DNA of 64,000 bases from Kribbella sindirgiensis (GCF_004331435.1 NZ_SJKA01000002.1:248001-312000); one strand, 5' to 3'. Numbered from the stretch's first letter, positions 48,066 to 57,133 are shown. The notes: generated from the sequence alone by a model not told the origin. Numbers and translations are program-made.

Positions 48066-49031
48066 ATGAGTCAACGGACAGCACCCGACGAGGCGCAGCG
48101 CGTTTCGTCGGGTGCAAGGAAGGGCGGACGCTCCGCACCGGCGGGTGGAGCGGGCCGGCGGTTGGATCGGCAGACTGCGGCTGCTTGGATTCTCGTGCTG
48201 CCGTTCGTGGCGTTGTTCTTGGCGTTTACTGCCGGGCCGGTGCTCGGGTCGTTCGGGATGTCGTTCACCGATATCAAGCAGCGGGATCTGCGGACGCCGT
48301 TCTCGGTGAACGGGGTGGGGTTCGACAACTATGTGAAGGCGTTGACGGACGAGACGTTCGGTAAGGCGGCGTTCAACACGGCGTACTTCGTGATTGTCGG
48401 GGTGCCGTTGACGCTGGTGGTGGCGCTGGGCGCGGCGGTGTTGCTGGATCGTGGCGTCAAGCGGTTCCAGGCGCTGTTCAAGGTCGGCTACTACCTGCCC
48501 GTGGTGACGTCGATCGTCGCGATCGCGGTGATCTGGCGGTTCGTGCTGTCACCGGACAACGGTCTGCTGAACACCGTGCTCGGCTGGGTCGGGATCGACG
48601 GACCGAACTGGCTGGCGTCCAAGACCTGGGCGATGCCGTCGCTGATCGCGATGGCGGTCTGGCGGAACTTCGGCTCCGCGATGATCATCTTCCTGGCCGG
48701 TCTGCAGGGCATCCCGGAGTCGGTCGAGGAGGCCGGCCAGATCGACGGTGCGAGCTCCTGGCAACGGTTCCGGCACCTGATCCTGCCGTTACTGCGGCCG
48801 ACGATCCTGTTCACCAGCGTCACCACCGGCATCGGCTATCTGCAGTTCTTCGAGGAGCCGTTCGTGATGACGCAGGGCGGGCCGCTGGACAGCACGATCT
48901 CGGTGTCGATGGCGACGTACGACCAGTTCGGGTTCGGCAACTACGGGCTCGCGACGTCGATGGCGTACATCCTGTTCGTCGTCATCGCGGTCGTCACGTT
49001 CATCCAGTTCCGGCTGCTGAGGGAGAAGTGA
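48066..49031 (+). CDS. Sugar ABC permease (MalF-like)
   Basis: A 321-residue permease with six core helices after a ~38-residue charged N-terminus. Seen: AAAWILVLPFVALFLAFTAGP, the EAA loop EAGQIDGASSWQRFRHLILPLLRP (contact point for the ATPase), and FVMTQGGPLDSTISVSM, diagnostic for the carbohydrate-uptake CUT1 group. It pairs with the next gene; no ATPase is encoded in the locus. Ends GTGATG with the next gene. Confidence 0.92.
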   Translation: MSQRTAPDEAQRVSSGARKGGRSAPAGGAGRRLDRQTAAAWILVLPFVALFLAFTAGPVLGSFGMSFTDIKQRDLRTPFSVNGVGFDNYVKALTDETFGKAAFNTAYFVIVGVPLTLVVALGAAVLLDRGVKRFQALFKVGYYLPVVTSIVAIAVIWRFVLSPDNGLLNTVLGWVGIDGPNWLASKTWAMPSLIAMAVWRNFGSAMIIFLAGLQGIPESVEEAGQIDGASSWQRFRHLILPLLRPTILFTSVTTGIGYLQFFEEPFVMTQGGPLDSTISVSMATYDQFGFGNYGLATSMAYILFVVIAVVTFIQFRLLREK

Positions 49032-49843
49032 TGCGCCGTACCTGGTGGATCTATCTGATCGGAGTGCTCGGCCTGGTCGCCGTCGCGGCGCCGTTCCTGT
49101 GGATGGTGCTCGGCAGCTTCAAGACCCAGGGCGAACTGCTACGGGTCCCGCCGACCTGGTGGCCGAACGAGCCGACCAACCAGAACTACGCAGACCTGTT
49201 CAGCAAGGCGAACTTCCCGCGCTACTTCCTCAACTCGACGGTGGTCGCGCTGGCCGTCACGGCCGGCAACCTGATCTTCTGCTCGATGATCGGCTACGCG
49301 CTGGCGAAGCTCAACTTCAAGGGCCGCAACGCGTTGTTCGTGCTGGTGATGGCCACGCTGATGATTCCCGGCATGGTCACGTTCGTCCCGTTGTTCGTCC
49401 TCGTCACCAACGCCGGGCTCGCGAACTCGTACCCCGGCCTCATCCTGCCGTTCCTGGTCTCGCCGTTCGGGGTGTTCCTGATGCGGCAGTTCTTCCTCGG
49501 GCTGCCCGACGACCTGATCGACGCCGGCCGCGTCGACGGCACCAGCGAGCTGGGCATCTTCGCCCGGATCATGCTGCCGCTGACCCGGCCCGCGCTGGCC
49601 ACGCTCGGCATCCTCACCTTCCTCGGCTCCTGGAACAACTTCCTCTGGCCGCTGGTGATCGCCCAGACCGAGGACAAGTACACGCTTCCCGTTGCCCTGG
49701 CGCTGTACTCGACCGGCCAGAACGCGCAGAACTACGGCCTGCTGATGGCCGGCGCGGTCGTGGTCGTCGTACCGGTGCTCGTCATGTTCCTGGCGTTCCA
49801 GCGGCATGTGACCAAGGGCATCGCCATTACCGGACTGAAATAG
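49031..49843 (+). CDS. Sugar ABC permease (MalG-like)
   Basis: A 270-residue CUT1 permease: helix 1 IYLIGVLGLVAVAAPFLWMVLGSFKT, NLIFCSMIGYALAKLNFKGRNALFVL, and the EAA-type loop IDAGRVDGTSELGIFARIMLPLTRP followed by FLGSWNNFLWPLVIA. The ATG at 49031 overlaps the upstream TGA (TGATG); a GTG at 49028 is an alternative. With the MalF-like partner it forms the channel for the binding protein upstream. The ATPase must come from elsewhere, as with MsiK in Streptomyces. Confidence 0.92.
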   Translation: MRRTWWIYLIGVLGLVAVAAPFLWMVLGSFKTQGELLRVPPTWWPNEPTNQNYADLFSKANFPRYFLNSTVVALAVTAGNLIFCSMIGYALAKLNFKGRNALFVLVMATLMIPGMVTFVPLFVLVTNAGLANSYPGLILPFLVSPFGVFLMRQFFLGLPDDLIDAGRVDGTSELGIFARIMLPLTRPALATLGILTFLGSWNNFLWPLVIAQTEDKYTLPVALALYSTGQNAQNYGLLMAGAVVVVVPVLVMFLAFQRHVTKGIAITGLK

Positions 49844-49853
49844 GAGACCTCAG

Positions 49854-51428
49854 ATGACCGCCATCATCAGTCGCCGTACTGTCCTCGCCACCACCGGAGC
49901 CCTCGCGTTCGCCGGCGCCGGATCACCCGCGTACGGCGGGACGCCCGCACCTGCCGAACTACTCGAAGGCGGCTGGGTCCCGAGCCGCGCCGACAAAGCT
50001 CTGGTGGGGCGATGGGCCCGGGACACCTGGCGCAGCCTCGTGGCGATGACCGACGAAAAGACCGGGCTGCCGGCCGACAACATCGGCGAGTCGGTGACGA
50101 ACCCGGTGCGCAGCAAGTACACCTCGCCCACCAACATCGGCGGCTACCTGTGGAGCACGGTCGTCGCCAAGCACCTCGGCATCATCTCGCCGCAGGAGTC
50201 GCTGCGCCGGATCACGCAGACGCTGACGACGATGAAGAACGTCGTCCATCACGAGCCGAGCGGCATGTACTTCAACTGGTACGACGAGGCGACCGGTGAA
50301 GTGCTGCGCGTCGACCCGGACGGCACCCGGCCGATCACGCCGTTCGTGTCGAGTGTCGACAACGGATGGTTCGCGTGCGCGCTGATGGTGGTCCGCAACG
50401 CCGAGCCGCGCGCCCGTGCCCTCGCGGACTCCCTGCTGAACAAGATGAACTTCAAGTTCTACTACAACCCCGCGGCCCGTCCGGGCGGGCTGATGCGCGG
50501 CGGATTCTTCGAGACCCCGCCGCCGGACGAGGAAACCGACCAGGGCAACCACGCCGGCGTCGGCCCGGACGTGTACTACCGCAAGTTCCACTACGACACC
50601 TGCAACACCGAGGCCCGGATCGCCGGGTACGTCGGGTTCGCGCTCAACCAGGTCCCGCACACGCAGTACTTCGCGACGTACCGCACGTTCCCGGACAGCT
50701 GCGACTGGTCGTGGGTGGAGCAGAAGCCGAAGGGCGTGCACCGCACGTACCTGGGGCTGGACGTCTTCGAGGGAACCTACGAGTACCGCGGGATGCGGCT
50801 GGTGCCGTCCTGGGGCGGCGACATGTTCGAGTCGCTGATGCCCGACCTGTTCGTCCCGGAGGCGACCTGGGCGCCGCGTAGTTGGGGCATCAATCACCCG
50901 CTCACCGTCCGCGCCCATATCGAGCACGGTCTCGACGACGCGAAGTACGGCTACTGGGGCTTCTCCCCCGCGTCGAACCCGAAGGGCGGGTACTCCGTCT
51001 ACGGTGTCGACGCGATCGGGATGGACCCGGGCGGCTACCCGTCGGACCTGGAGGCGACCAACTACGACGCCGGCTTCGAGGGCTGCCGCGAAGGCGTCAA
51101 CCCGAACCCGGCGTACGGCGACGGCGTCGTCACCCCGCACGCCGCGTTCCTGGCGATGGCGTACGCGCCGCGGCAGGCGATCGACAACCTGAGCAAGATC
51201 GAGAAGAACCTGCACGCGTACGGCGGTGGCGGGTTCTACGACTCGGTCGCGGTGAAGTCGGGGCTGATCGCCAAGCGGTACCTGTCCCTCGACCAGGCGA
51301 TGGTGATGGGTGCTATCGGCAACGTGTTCGGTGAGAACCTGATCCGGCGCAGCTTCGCGAGCCGGACGGTGGAGAGCAGGATCCGGCCGCTGATCGCGAT
51401 GGAACAGTTCGAATCGGGAGTCGCGTAG
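49854..51428 (+). CDS. Tat-exported glucoamylase-like glycosidase
   Basis: A 524-residue exported protein. The N-terminus has a twin-arginine signal (ISRRTVLATTGALAFAGAGS). The catalytic part is alpha-helical and resembles the DUF3131/glucoamylase-like (PF10091-type) group. Seen: NIGGYLWSTVVAKHLGIIS, FNWYDEATGEVL, SSVDNGWFACALMVV, WGGDMFESLMPDLF, and a terminal YLSLDQAMVMGAIGN in the position of the conserved DQ. Relatives include GH144-type beta-1,2-glucan hydrolases, so a beta-glucan substrate is possible; the catalytic residues are not established here. Its gene sits directly between the permease and GH39-like genes of the LacI operon. Confidence 0.72.
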   Translation: MTAIISRRTVLATTGALAFAGAGSPAYGGTPAPAELLEGGWVPSRADKALVGRWARDTWRSLVAMTDEKTGLPADNIGESVTNPVRSKYTSPTNIGGYLWSTVVAKHLGIISPQESLRRITQTLTTMKNVVHHEPSGMYFNWYDEATGEVLRVDPDGTRPITPFVSSVDNGWFACALMVVRNAEPRARALADSLLNKMNFKFYYNPAARPGGLMRGGFFETPPPDEETDQGNHAGVGPDVYYRKFHYDTCNTEARIAGYVGFALNQVPHTQYFATYRTFPDSCDWSWVEQKPKGVHRTYLGLDVFEGTYEYRGMRLVPSWGGDMFESLMPDLFVPEATWAPRSWGINHPLTVRAHIEHGLDDAKYGYWGFSPASNPKGGYSVYGVDAIGMDPGGYPSDLEATNYDAGFEGCREGVNPNPAYGDGVVTPHAAFLAMAYAPRQAIDNLSKIEKNLHAYGGGGFYDSVAVKSGLIAKRYLSLDQAMVMGAIGNVFGENLIRRSFASRTVESRIRPLIAMEQFESGVA

Positions 51429-53240
51429 ATGCCGGACGACGCCCCCTTGGACGCACGGACCGACTGGGACCAGCGGATCGCGCTGCGCAGCGATGAACAG
51501 CGCGAGTTCGCCTTCCCGGAGCTCGATCCGCCGAAGGAGGTCACGGCGGTCGGCGGCGTCGGCCAGGTGACGATCGACTGGTCGCCGGTGGACGGCGCGG
51601 TCGGCTACCTGATCTTCCGGGGGACCGGTGAGCGCGGTCCGCTGGAGCCGGTCGATCATCACAGCGGCGACGTGCTGTCGGTCCCGTCGCCGCCGTACGT
51701 GGACACCACGTGCACCCCGGGGACGCCGTGCCGCTACGCCGTCGCGAGTGTTCCCGAGGTGACGACGCACGGGCGGCCGAGTCCCACCGTCGGCGCGGTG
51801 CCGCTGGTCGCTGGTGGGTCTGTGCCGGGCGTGGTGGTGACCGTGGATGCGGTTGCCGAGGGCACCGAGTTGCAGCGGCCGTGGGAGCCGATGGTCGGCA
51901 GCGAGCGCTTGAGTCAGCTGCTCTGCAAGGACCTGACCGGCGGCCACGAGATCGGCAGGGAACTCGAGGACGCGCTGCGCCGGATGCACGACGAGATCGG
52001 CGTCCGCACGGTCCGCGCGCACGCGATCTTCCACGACGACACGCACGTGATCGATGGCGATACCTACGATTTTTCGACCGTCGACAAGATCTACGACAAG
52101 CTGCTGGCGATCGGGCTGCGGCCGGTGGTCGAGCTCGGGTTCATGCCGCGGGAGCTGGCGAGCGACCCGGCGAAGACGGTCTTCGAGTACGGCGCGATCA
52201 TCTCGCCGCCGGCGTCGTACCAGCGCTGGCACGACCTGGTCCGCGCGCTCGTCCAGCACCTGGTCGACCGGTACGGCCTCGACGAAGTGCTGACCTGGGA
52301 CTTCGAGGTCTGGAACGAGGCCAACCTCGAGGTCTTCTGGTCCGGCACCAAGACCGAATGGCTCCAGCTGTACGACGTGTCCGCTGCCGCCGTGAAGTCC
52401 GTCGACCCGCGCCTCGCGGTGGGCGGCCCGTCGTCGGCCGCGGCCGGCTGGGTGGACGATCTGCTCGCCCACGCCAAGGCCCACGGCACACCGGTCGACT
52501 TCGTGACCACGCACACGTACGGATCGCCGCCACTCGACGTGCGGGCGTCGCTGGAGCGGCACGGGTACGGCGATGCGCGCATCCTCTGGACCGAGTGGGG
52601 CGTGACGCCGCGGCACTTCAACCCGATCAACGACTCGGTGTTCTCCGGCGTGTTCCTGCTGCGCGGCATGCGGTCCGCGGCCGGGCGGATCGACGCGCTC
52701 TCGTACTGGGTCGCATCCGACCACTTCGAGGAACTCGGCCGGCCGCCGCGGTTCCTGCACGGCGGCTTCGGCCTGCAAACTGTTGGTGGGCTCGCGAAAC
52801 CCCGCTACCACGCGATGACGCTGCTCAGCCGGCTCGGACCGGTCGAGCTGCCGGTCAGGTACGACGGTGACGGCGGCGGGAGCCTGGTGGAAGCCTGGGC
52901 CTCCCGAGACCGCGACCGCATCGCCGTACTGCTGTGGAATCTGACCCTCGATCAGACCAAGTCGTCGGGGGCGCCGGAACTGACCAGGACGGTCCAGGTC
53001 CGGCTGCCCGGCGTCGACCCGTCCTGGGAAGCGACGGCAACCACGCTGGCCATCGGCGCAGGTGACATTGCCACAGCCGCAGCAGGTCTCGGCGACTGGC
53101 CGACCGATGCCGAGCTCGCCGACCTGGCCGAGCGCAGCCGAATGGTCAGTACTCCACTGGAGTTGCACGCCGGAGCGGTCGAACTGTCCCTCCCGATGCC
53201 GAGCGCAGTTCTCGTGGAGCTGACTCCTCGTCGAGGTTGA
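51429..53240 (+). CDS. GH39-like glycosidase with N-terminal FnIII-type domain
   Basis: A 603-residue protein whose ATG directly follows the previous stop. Residues ~35-130 look like a fibronectin-III module (PKEVTAVGGVGQVTIDWSPVDGAV...). From ~140 the (beta/alpha)8 barrel of GH39-type beta-xylosidases/iduronidases follows, with WDFEVWNEANLEVFW (acid/base Glu ~297) and ARILWTEWGVT (nucleophile Glu ~388). A C-terminal beta domain ends VELSLPMPSAVLVELTP. There is no signal peptide, so it probably acts inside the cell on an imported oligosaccharide released by the Tat-exported enzyme. Its last 95 bp overlap the end of the opposing GntR gene, an unusually long overlap. Confidence 0.85.
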   Translation: MPDDAPLDARTDWDQRIALRSDEQREFAFPELDPPKEVTAVGGVGQVTIDWSPVDGAVGYLIFRGTGERGPLEPVDHHSGDVLSVPSPPYVDTTCTPGTPCRYAVASVPEVTTHGRPSPTVGAVPLVAGGSVPGVVVTVDAVAEGTELQRPWEPMVGSERLSQLLCKDLTGGHEIGRELEDALRRMHDEIGVRTVRAHAIFHDDTHVIDGDTYDFSTVDKIYDKLLAIGLRPVVELGFMPRELASDPAKTVFEYGAIISPPASYQRWHDLVRALVQHLVDRYGLDEVLTWDFEVWNEANLEVFWSGTKTEWLQLYDVSAAAVKSVDPRLAVGGPSSAAAGWVDDLLAHAKAHGTPVDFVTTHTYGSPPLDVRASLERHGYGDARILWTEWGVTPRHFNPINDSVFSGVFLLRGMRSAAGRIDALSYWVASDHFEELGRPPRFLHGGFGLQTVGGLAKPRYHAMTLLSRLGPVELPVRYDGDGGGSLVEAWASRDRDRIAVLLWNLTLDQTKSSGAPELTRTVQVRLPGVDPSWEATATTLAIGAGDIATAAAGLGDWPTDAELADLAERSRMVSTPLELHAGAVELSLPMPSAVLVELTPRRG

Positions 53241-53907
53241 CCGCCTCCTGAATCCAGCGCTCCACGCCGGCGATGTGCACCGTCGCCCAGGACCTGGCCA
53301 CCTCCGGCTCCCGCCCCTCGATCGCGTCGAGGATGGCCCGATGCTCGGCCAGCGTCCGGGTGACGGCGTCGCTCTGCGTCAGCCCTCGCCAGATCCGTGC
53401 CCGGTACGTCGGCTGCCGCAGACTGTCGATCATCGACGCCAGCGCCCGATTGCCGCTTCCCAGCGCCACCACCTTGTGGAACTCCACGTCGCTGGTGAGC
53501 AGATCCTCGACCGACGGCTCCGGCCCGAGATCGTCCAGCAGTTTGCGCAACGCGGTGATGTCCTCGTCGGGCATCCGCAGTGCCGCCCGGGCCGCGGCAG
53601 CAGGCTCGAGGATCCGCCGTACCTCGAAGAACTCCAGCACCGACGCGTCCTGGTGCAGGTCGAGGACGAACCCCATGGTCTCCATCAGCAGCGCCGGGTC
53701 GAGGCTGGTCACGAACGTGCCGTCGCCCTGCCGGACCTCCAGCACCCGGATCAGGGCGAGCGCCTTCACCGCCTCGCGCAGTGAGTTCCGGGACAGGCCG
53801 AGGCGGGCAGCCAGATCGGCCTCCCGCGGCAAGCGATCGCCGGGCCGCAGTTCACCGGCCACGATCATCTGCTTGATCCGATCGATCGCTTCGTCGGTGA
53901 CGCGCAT
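53146..53907 (-). CDS. FadR-type GntR transcriptional regulator
   Basis: A 253-residue GntR regulator. The winged helix reads DEAIDRIKQMIVAGELRPGDRLPREADLAARLGLSRNSLREAVKAL and VLEVRQGDGTFV. The all-helical FCD ligand domain shows FEVRRILEPAAAARAALR, DVEFHKVVALGSGNRALASMI and TLAEHRAILDAIEGREPEVARSW with the metal-binding Asp/His positions. ATG 53907 has AGGAGG eight bases upstream. The last ~30 residues (DEESAPRELRSASG...) extend past the family's usual end and are encoded antisense to the GH39-like gene. It is divergent from the fucosidase operon and its operators fill the gap, so it likely represses both. Confidence 0.92.
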   Translation of the reverse strand: MRVTDEAIDRIKQMIVAGELRPGDRLPREADLAARLGLSRNSLREAVKALALIRVLEVRQGDGTFVTSLDPALLMETMGFVLDLHQDASVLEFFEVRRILEPAAAARAALRMPDEDITALRKLLDDLGPEPSVEDLLTSDVEFHKVVALGSGNRALASMIDSLRQPTYRARIWRGLTQSDAVTRTLAEHRAILDAIEGREPEVARSWATVHIAGVERWIQEAVNLDEESAPRELRSASGGTVRPLRRATPVEY

Positions 53908-53931
53908 CGCCTCACCTCCTGAATCTGCTGA

Positions 53932-53966
53932 GACATCCGATGTTCCTGCACGATACATCGGATGTC
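53932..53966. promoter_or_regulatory. GntR/FadR double operator
   Basis: GACATCCGATGT (53932-53943) and ACATCGGATGTC (53955-53966) form a perfect 12-bp inverted repeat, and each half is itself a palindrome of the ACATCnGATGT type. They lie 25 bp before the GntR start, so autoregulation is likely. A related half-site, AGATCGGATGAC, lies at the fucosidase operon promoter. Confidence 0.85.
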
Positions 53967-54012
53967 TAGGGCCGAATTGCCGGTTCAGGCCAGGAATTAT
54001 GGGGCTGAGGTG

Positions 54013-54052
54013 TTGACTGCGCCGAATGCTTCCGACTATAGATCGGATGACT
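54013..54052 (+). promoter_or_regulatory. Promoter and operator of the fucosidase operon
   Basis: TTGACT (54013-54018) and TATAGA (54037-54042) are spaced by 18 bp, a good SigA-type promoter. AGATCGGATGAC at 54041-54052 overlaps the predicted transcription start and agrees at 10 of 12 positions with the upstream ACATCGGATGTC operator, placing the GntR protein where it would block transcription. Confidence 0.65.
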
Positions 54053-54076
54053 AAGCGCATCCCCTGGAGGTCAGCG

Positions 54077-55348
54077 ATGAAAGCATCACCGGCGCGGACA
54101 CGCCGCTGGGTCACCGCCGCTCTGTCGGTTCTGGCCCTGACCGCCGTGGCCGCCTGCGGGGGCAACAACGGCAGCAGCGGTAGTAGTTCGGGATCGGCCG
54201 ACAAGGCAGACCTGACCTGGTCGTTCTGGGTCGCCGGCGCCGAGGACCAGGCCGCCTGGCAGAAGGTCGCTGACCAGGCCCACACCGATCACGCAGGGAT
54301 CACCGTCAAGCTCCAGGGCGCCCCGTGGGACAGCTACTGGTCGAAGATCGGGACCACGCTGGCCGGCGGCAAGGCACCCTGCATCATCGGCATGCAGAGT
54401 CTGCGGATGGCGTCGTACGCCGGCGCGATGCTGCCGCTGGACGACCTGATCAAGAAGTACGGCCTGAAGCCCGAGGACTTCGACAAGCCGATCATGGACG
54501 GTCTGAAGGCGGACGGGAAGCAGATCGCGATCCCGTACGACTCGGGCCCGATGGTGATCTTCTACAACAAGGACATGTTCAAGGCCGCCGGCGTACCCGA
54601 CCCGAAGCCTGGCTGGACGATGGACGAGTTCAAGGCTGCTGCGAAGAAGTTGACCGCCGCCGGTAAGACCGGCCTGGTGACGACCCCTGGCGACCTGGGC
54701 ACGATGTCCTGGATCCGCACCATGACAGGGGCCGAACCGCTCGCCGACGGCAAACTCAACTTCACCGACTCGAAGTTCGAGCAGGGCTTCTCGCAGTACG
54801 CCGACTTCGTCAAGACCGACAAGATCGCCCCGCAGGTGCCGGGCGGCAACCCGGACTTCGAAACCCAGCAGTTCACCGGCGGCAAGGCCGCGATGCAACT
54901 GAACGGGCCGTGGTCGCTGATCGACACGAAGGGCAAGGTCAAGTTCAACCTCGGCATCGCGCCGATCCCGGCCGGTCCGGACGGCTCGAAGACCTACACC
55001 GCCGGCTCGGGCTTCGGCATCTCCCGGTCCTGCAAGACGCCGGACGCCGCCTTCCAGGCGATCATGTCGATGACCAGTGAGAAGCCGCTGACCACGCTGG
55101 CCCAGGCCGGCCGCGCGTACCCGGCGCGCACCGTCGCGCACCCGGCGTGGTTCACCGCCGCGAACATCGACGGCGCAAAGGAGACCATCGACTACGCCTC
55201 CGAGCACTCGATCCCGCTGGTCACCTCGAAGAACTGGGTCCAGGTCGCCGACCTGCTCAACCGCTTCGGAACGCAGGCCCTGAACGGTGAGATCCCGCCG
55301 GACCAGGCCCTGAAGACCATCCAGGACCAGGCAGGCGCAGGCTCGTAA
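54077..55348 (+). CDS. Sugar ABC substrate-binding lipoprotein (fucoside locus)
   Basis: A 423-residue family-1 solute-binding protein: signal with lipobox VAACGGNN (Cys ~29), DLTWSFWVAGAEDQAAWQKVADQAH, VKLQGAPWDSYWSKIGTTLAGG, IAIPYDSGPMVIFYNKDMFKAAGV, and TAGSGFGISRSCKTPDAAFQAI. ATG 54077 follows CTGGAGG. Its TAA overlaps the ATG of the permease (TAATG). The fucosidase at the operon end suggests it binds a fucosylated oligosaccharide. Confidence 0.92.
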   Translation: MKASPARTRRWVTAALSVLALTAVAACGGNNGSSGSSSGSADKADLTWSFWVAGAEDQAAWQKVADQAHTDHAGITVKLQGAPWDSYWSKIGTTLAGGKAPCIIGMQSLRMASYAGAMLPLDDLIKKYGLKPEDFDKPIMDGLKADGKQIAIPYDSGPMVIFYNKDMFKAAGVPDPKPGWTMDEFKAAAKKLTAAGKTGLVTTPGDLGTMSWIRTMTGAEPLADGKLNFTDSKFEQGFSQYADFVKTDKIAPQVPGGNPDFETQQFTGGKAAMQLNGPWSLIDTKGKVKFNLGIAPIPAGPDGSKTYTAGSGFGISRSCKTPDAAFQAIMSMTSEKPLTTLAQAGRAYPARTVAHPAWFTAANIDGAKETIDYASEHSIPLVTSKNWVQVADLLNRFGTQALNGEIPPDQALKTIQDQAGAGS

Positions 55349-56295
55349 TGGCTGCCGTCAACACAACGGTCGCCCCGACCGGTACGCCGCCTTCACGCGG
55401 CGACCGGGCGGGGCGCCGCCCCGCGTTGCGCCGAGACGGCCGGTACGCGTCGGTCTTCCTGACACCGAGCCTCGGCGGGCTGGCCCTGTTCACGTTGTTC
55501 CCGACGGCGATGGCACTGGGCATCAGCCTGTTCGACTGGCCGGTGTTCGGGGAGCGCACGTTCCAGGGCTTCGGCAACTATTCGCACCTGCTGCACGACC
55601 CGGTGTTCCGCCGCGTGGTGCTGAACACGGTTCTGTTCGTCGTGCTGTACGTCCCGCTGAACGTGGTCGTCTCGCTCGGGCTCGCGGTCTGGCTGGGCCC
55701 GCAGATCAGGGGCCGGCAGGTGTTCCGGGTGCTGTTCTTCATCCCGGTGATGACGCCGATGGTGGCCAACGTGATGGTCTGGCGGCTGCTGTTCCAGCCC
55801 GGTGGGCTGATCGACGGCGGCCTGCAGAGCTGGTTCGGCATCGACGCGCCGAACTTCCTGGGCTCGTCGAACTGGGCGATGCCGGCGATCGTGGCGATGT
55901 CGATCTGGCAGGGCTTCGGGTACAACTTCCTGGTCTTCTCGGCCGCGATCGACCAGGTTCCGCAGTCGCAACTGGAGTCCGCGCAGATCGACGGCGCCGG
56001 GCCGCTGCAGCGGTTCCGCTACATCACCTGGCCGATGATCACGCCGTCGATGTTCTTCGCCACCACGATGACGCTGATCACCTCGTTCCAGGTGTTCGCG
56101 CAGCCGTTCATCCTGACCCAGGGCGGCCCGGGTGTGGCCACCCAGACCATTGTCATGTACGTCTACAACCAGGGCTGGCAGTTCCTCCAGATGGGACTGG
56201 CGTCGGCGGCCGGATGGGTGTTGTTCGTGATCATCATGGGCATCACCGCGATCCAGTTCGTCGGGCAGAAGCGGTGGGTGAACTACGATGTCTGA
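55348..56295 (+). CDS. Sugar ABC permease (MalF-like, fucoside locus)
   Basis: A 315-residue CUT1 permease. Seen: ASVFLTPSLGGLALFTLFPTAMALGISLFDWPVFGERTFQG, FRVLFFIPVMTPMVANVMVWRLLFQPGG, the EAA loop ESAQIDGAGPLQRFRYITWPMITP, and FILTQGGPGVATQTIVMYVYNQGW. It overlaps the preceding gene by one base and the following by 8 bp. It pairs with the MalG-like protein downstream. Confidence 0.92.
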   Translation: MAAVNTTVAPTGTPPSRGDRAGRRPALRRDGRYASVFLTPSLGGLALFTLFPTAMALGISLFDWPVFGERTFQGFGNYSHLLHDPVFRRVVLNTVLFVVLYVPLNVVVSLGLAVWLGPQIRGRQVFRVLFFIPVMTPMVANVMVWRLLFQPGGLIDGGLQSWFGIDAPNFLGSSNWAMPAIVAMSIWQGFGYNFLVFSAAIDQVPQSQLESAQIDGAGPLQRFRYITWPMITPSMFFATTMTLITSFQVFAQPFILTQGGPGVATQTIVMYVYNQGWQFLQMGLASAAGWVLFVIIMGITAIQFVGQKRWVNYDV

Positions 56296-57133
56296 GACTT
56301 CTGTGGTGGCCCGCCGCGTTCGCAGCAGCGTCTCGCACGTGCTGCTGATCGTCGTCGCGATCGCCTTCCTCGGCCCGCTGGTGTACGCCGTTTCCACGTC
56401 GCTGAAACCCGCCGACGAGGTGTTCACCCCGACACCGCACCTGTTCGGCTCCGAGATCCGCTGGAAGAACTACGCGGACGCGTTCACGTTCGCTCCGTTC
56501 GGTCGCTACTTCCTGAACAGCCTGCTGGTGGCGGTGGCCGGCACCCTGGTGGTGGTCGCGGCCTCGAGCATGTCGGCGTACGCCTTCGCCCGGTTGAAGT
56601 TCAGGGGCCGGGAGCAACTGTTCGTCCTGTTCCTGGGGACGTTGATGGTGCCGCAGGAAGTGCTGATCGTGCCGATGTACTGGCTGATGCAGGCACTCGG
56701 CTGGGTGGACAGCTACTGGGCACTGATCCTGCCGTGGGCGTTCACCGCGTTCGGCACGTTCCTGCTCCGGCAGTTCTTCCTGACCATCCCGGCCGAACTG
56801 GAGGAGGCGGCCCGGGTCGACGGGTGCGGTCCGTTCGGAACGTTCCTGCGGATCATGCTGCCGCTCGCGCGGCCGGCCATCGCCGTACTCACCGTCTTCA
56901 CCTTCATCAGTTTCTGGGGCAGCTTCCTGTGGCCGTTGATCATCATCAACAGCGTCGAGGACAAGGGCACCGTGCCGCTCGGCCTGGCGCAGTTCGTCGG
57001 CCAGCAGGGCACCCAGTGGAACCTGATGATGGCCGCGTCGATCATGGCCATGCTTCCCACCGTGCTGCTTGTCGTCCTGCTGCAGAAACACCTCGTCCGC
57101 GGCCTGCTCGTCACCGGGCTGGGCGGCCGTTAA
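56288..57133 (+). CDS. Sugar ABC permease (MalG-like, fucoside locus)
   Basis: A 281-residue CUT1 permease: VLLIVVAIAFLGPLVYAVSTSLKPADEVF, GRYFLNSLLVAVAGTLVVVAASSMSAYAFARLKFRG, MVPQEVLIVPMYWLMQALG, the EAA loop EEAARVDGCGPFGTFLRIMLPLARP and FISFWGSFLWPLIIIN. No ATPase gene follows; instead a fucosidase gene begins 20 bp on. Start ATG 56288 lies inside the previous gene's end. Confidence 0.92.
   Translation: MSETSVVARRVRSSVSHVLLIVVAIAFLGPLVYAVSTSLKPADEVFTPTPHLFGSEIRWKNYADAFTFAPFGRYFLNSLLVAVAGTLVVVAASSMSAYAFARLKFRGREQLFVLFLGTLMVPQEVLIVPMYWLMQALGWVDSYWALILPWAFTAFGTFLLRQFFLTIPAELEEAARVDGCGPFGTFLRIMLPLARPAIAVLTVFTFISFWGSFLWPLIIINSVEDKGTVPLGLAQFVGQQGTQWNLMMAASIMAMLPTVLLVVLLQKHLVRGLLVTGLGGR

Noticed and set aside
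49959..53168. A 1069-codon open frame on the minus strand opposite the glucoamylase-like and GH39-like genes.
   Set aside because: It is a high-GC shadow frame: the plus-strand genes have full family motifs, while this product is Arg/Asp/Val-rich with no recognisable domain.
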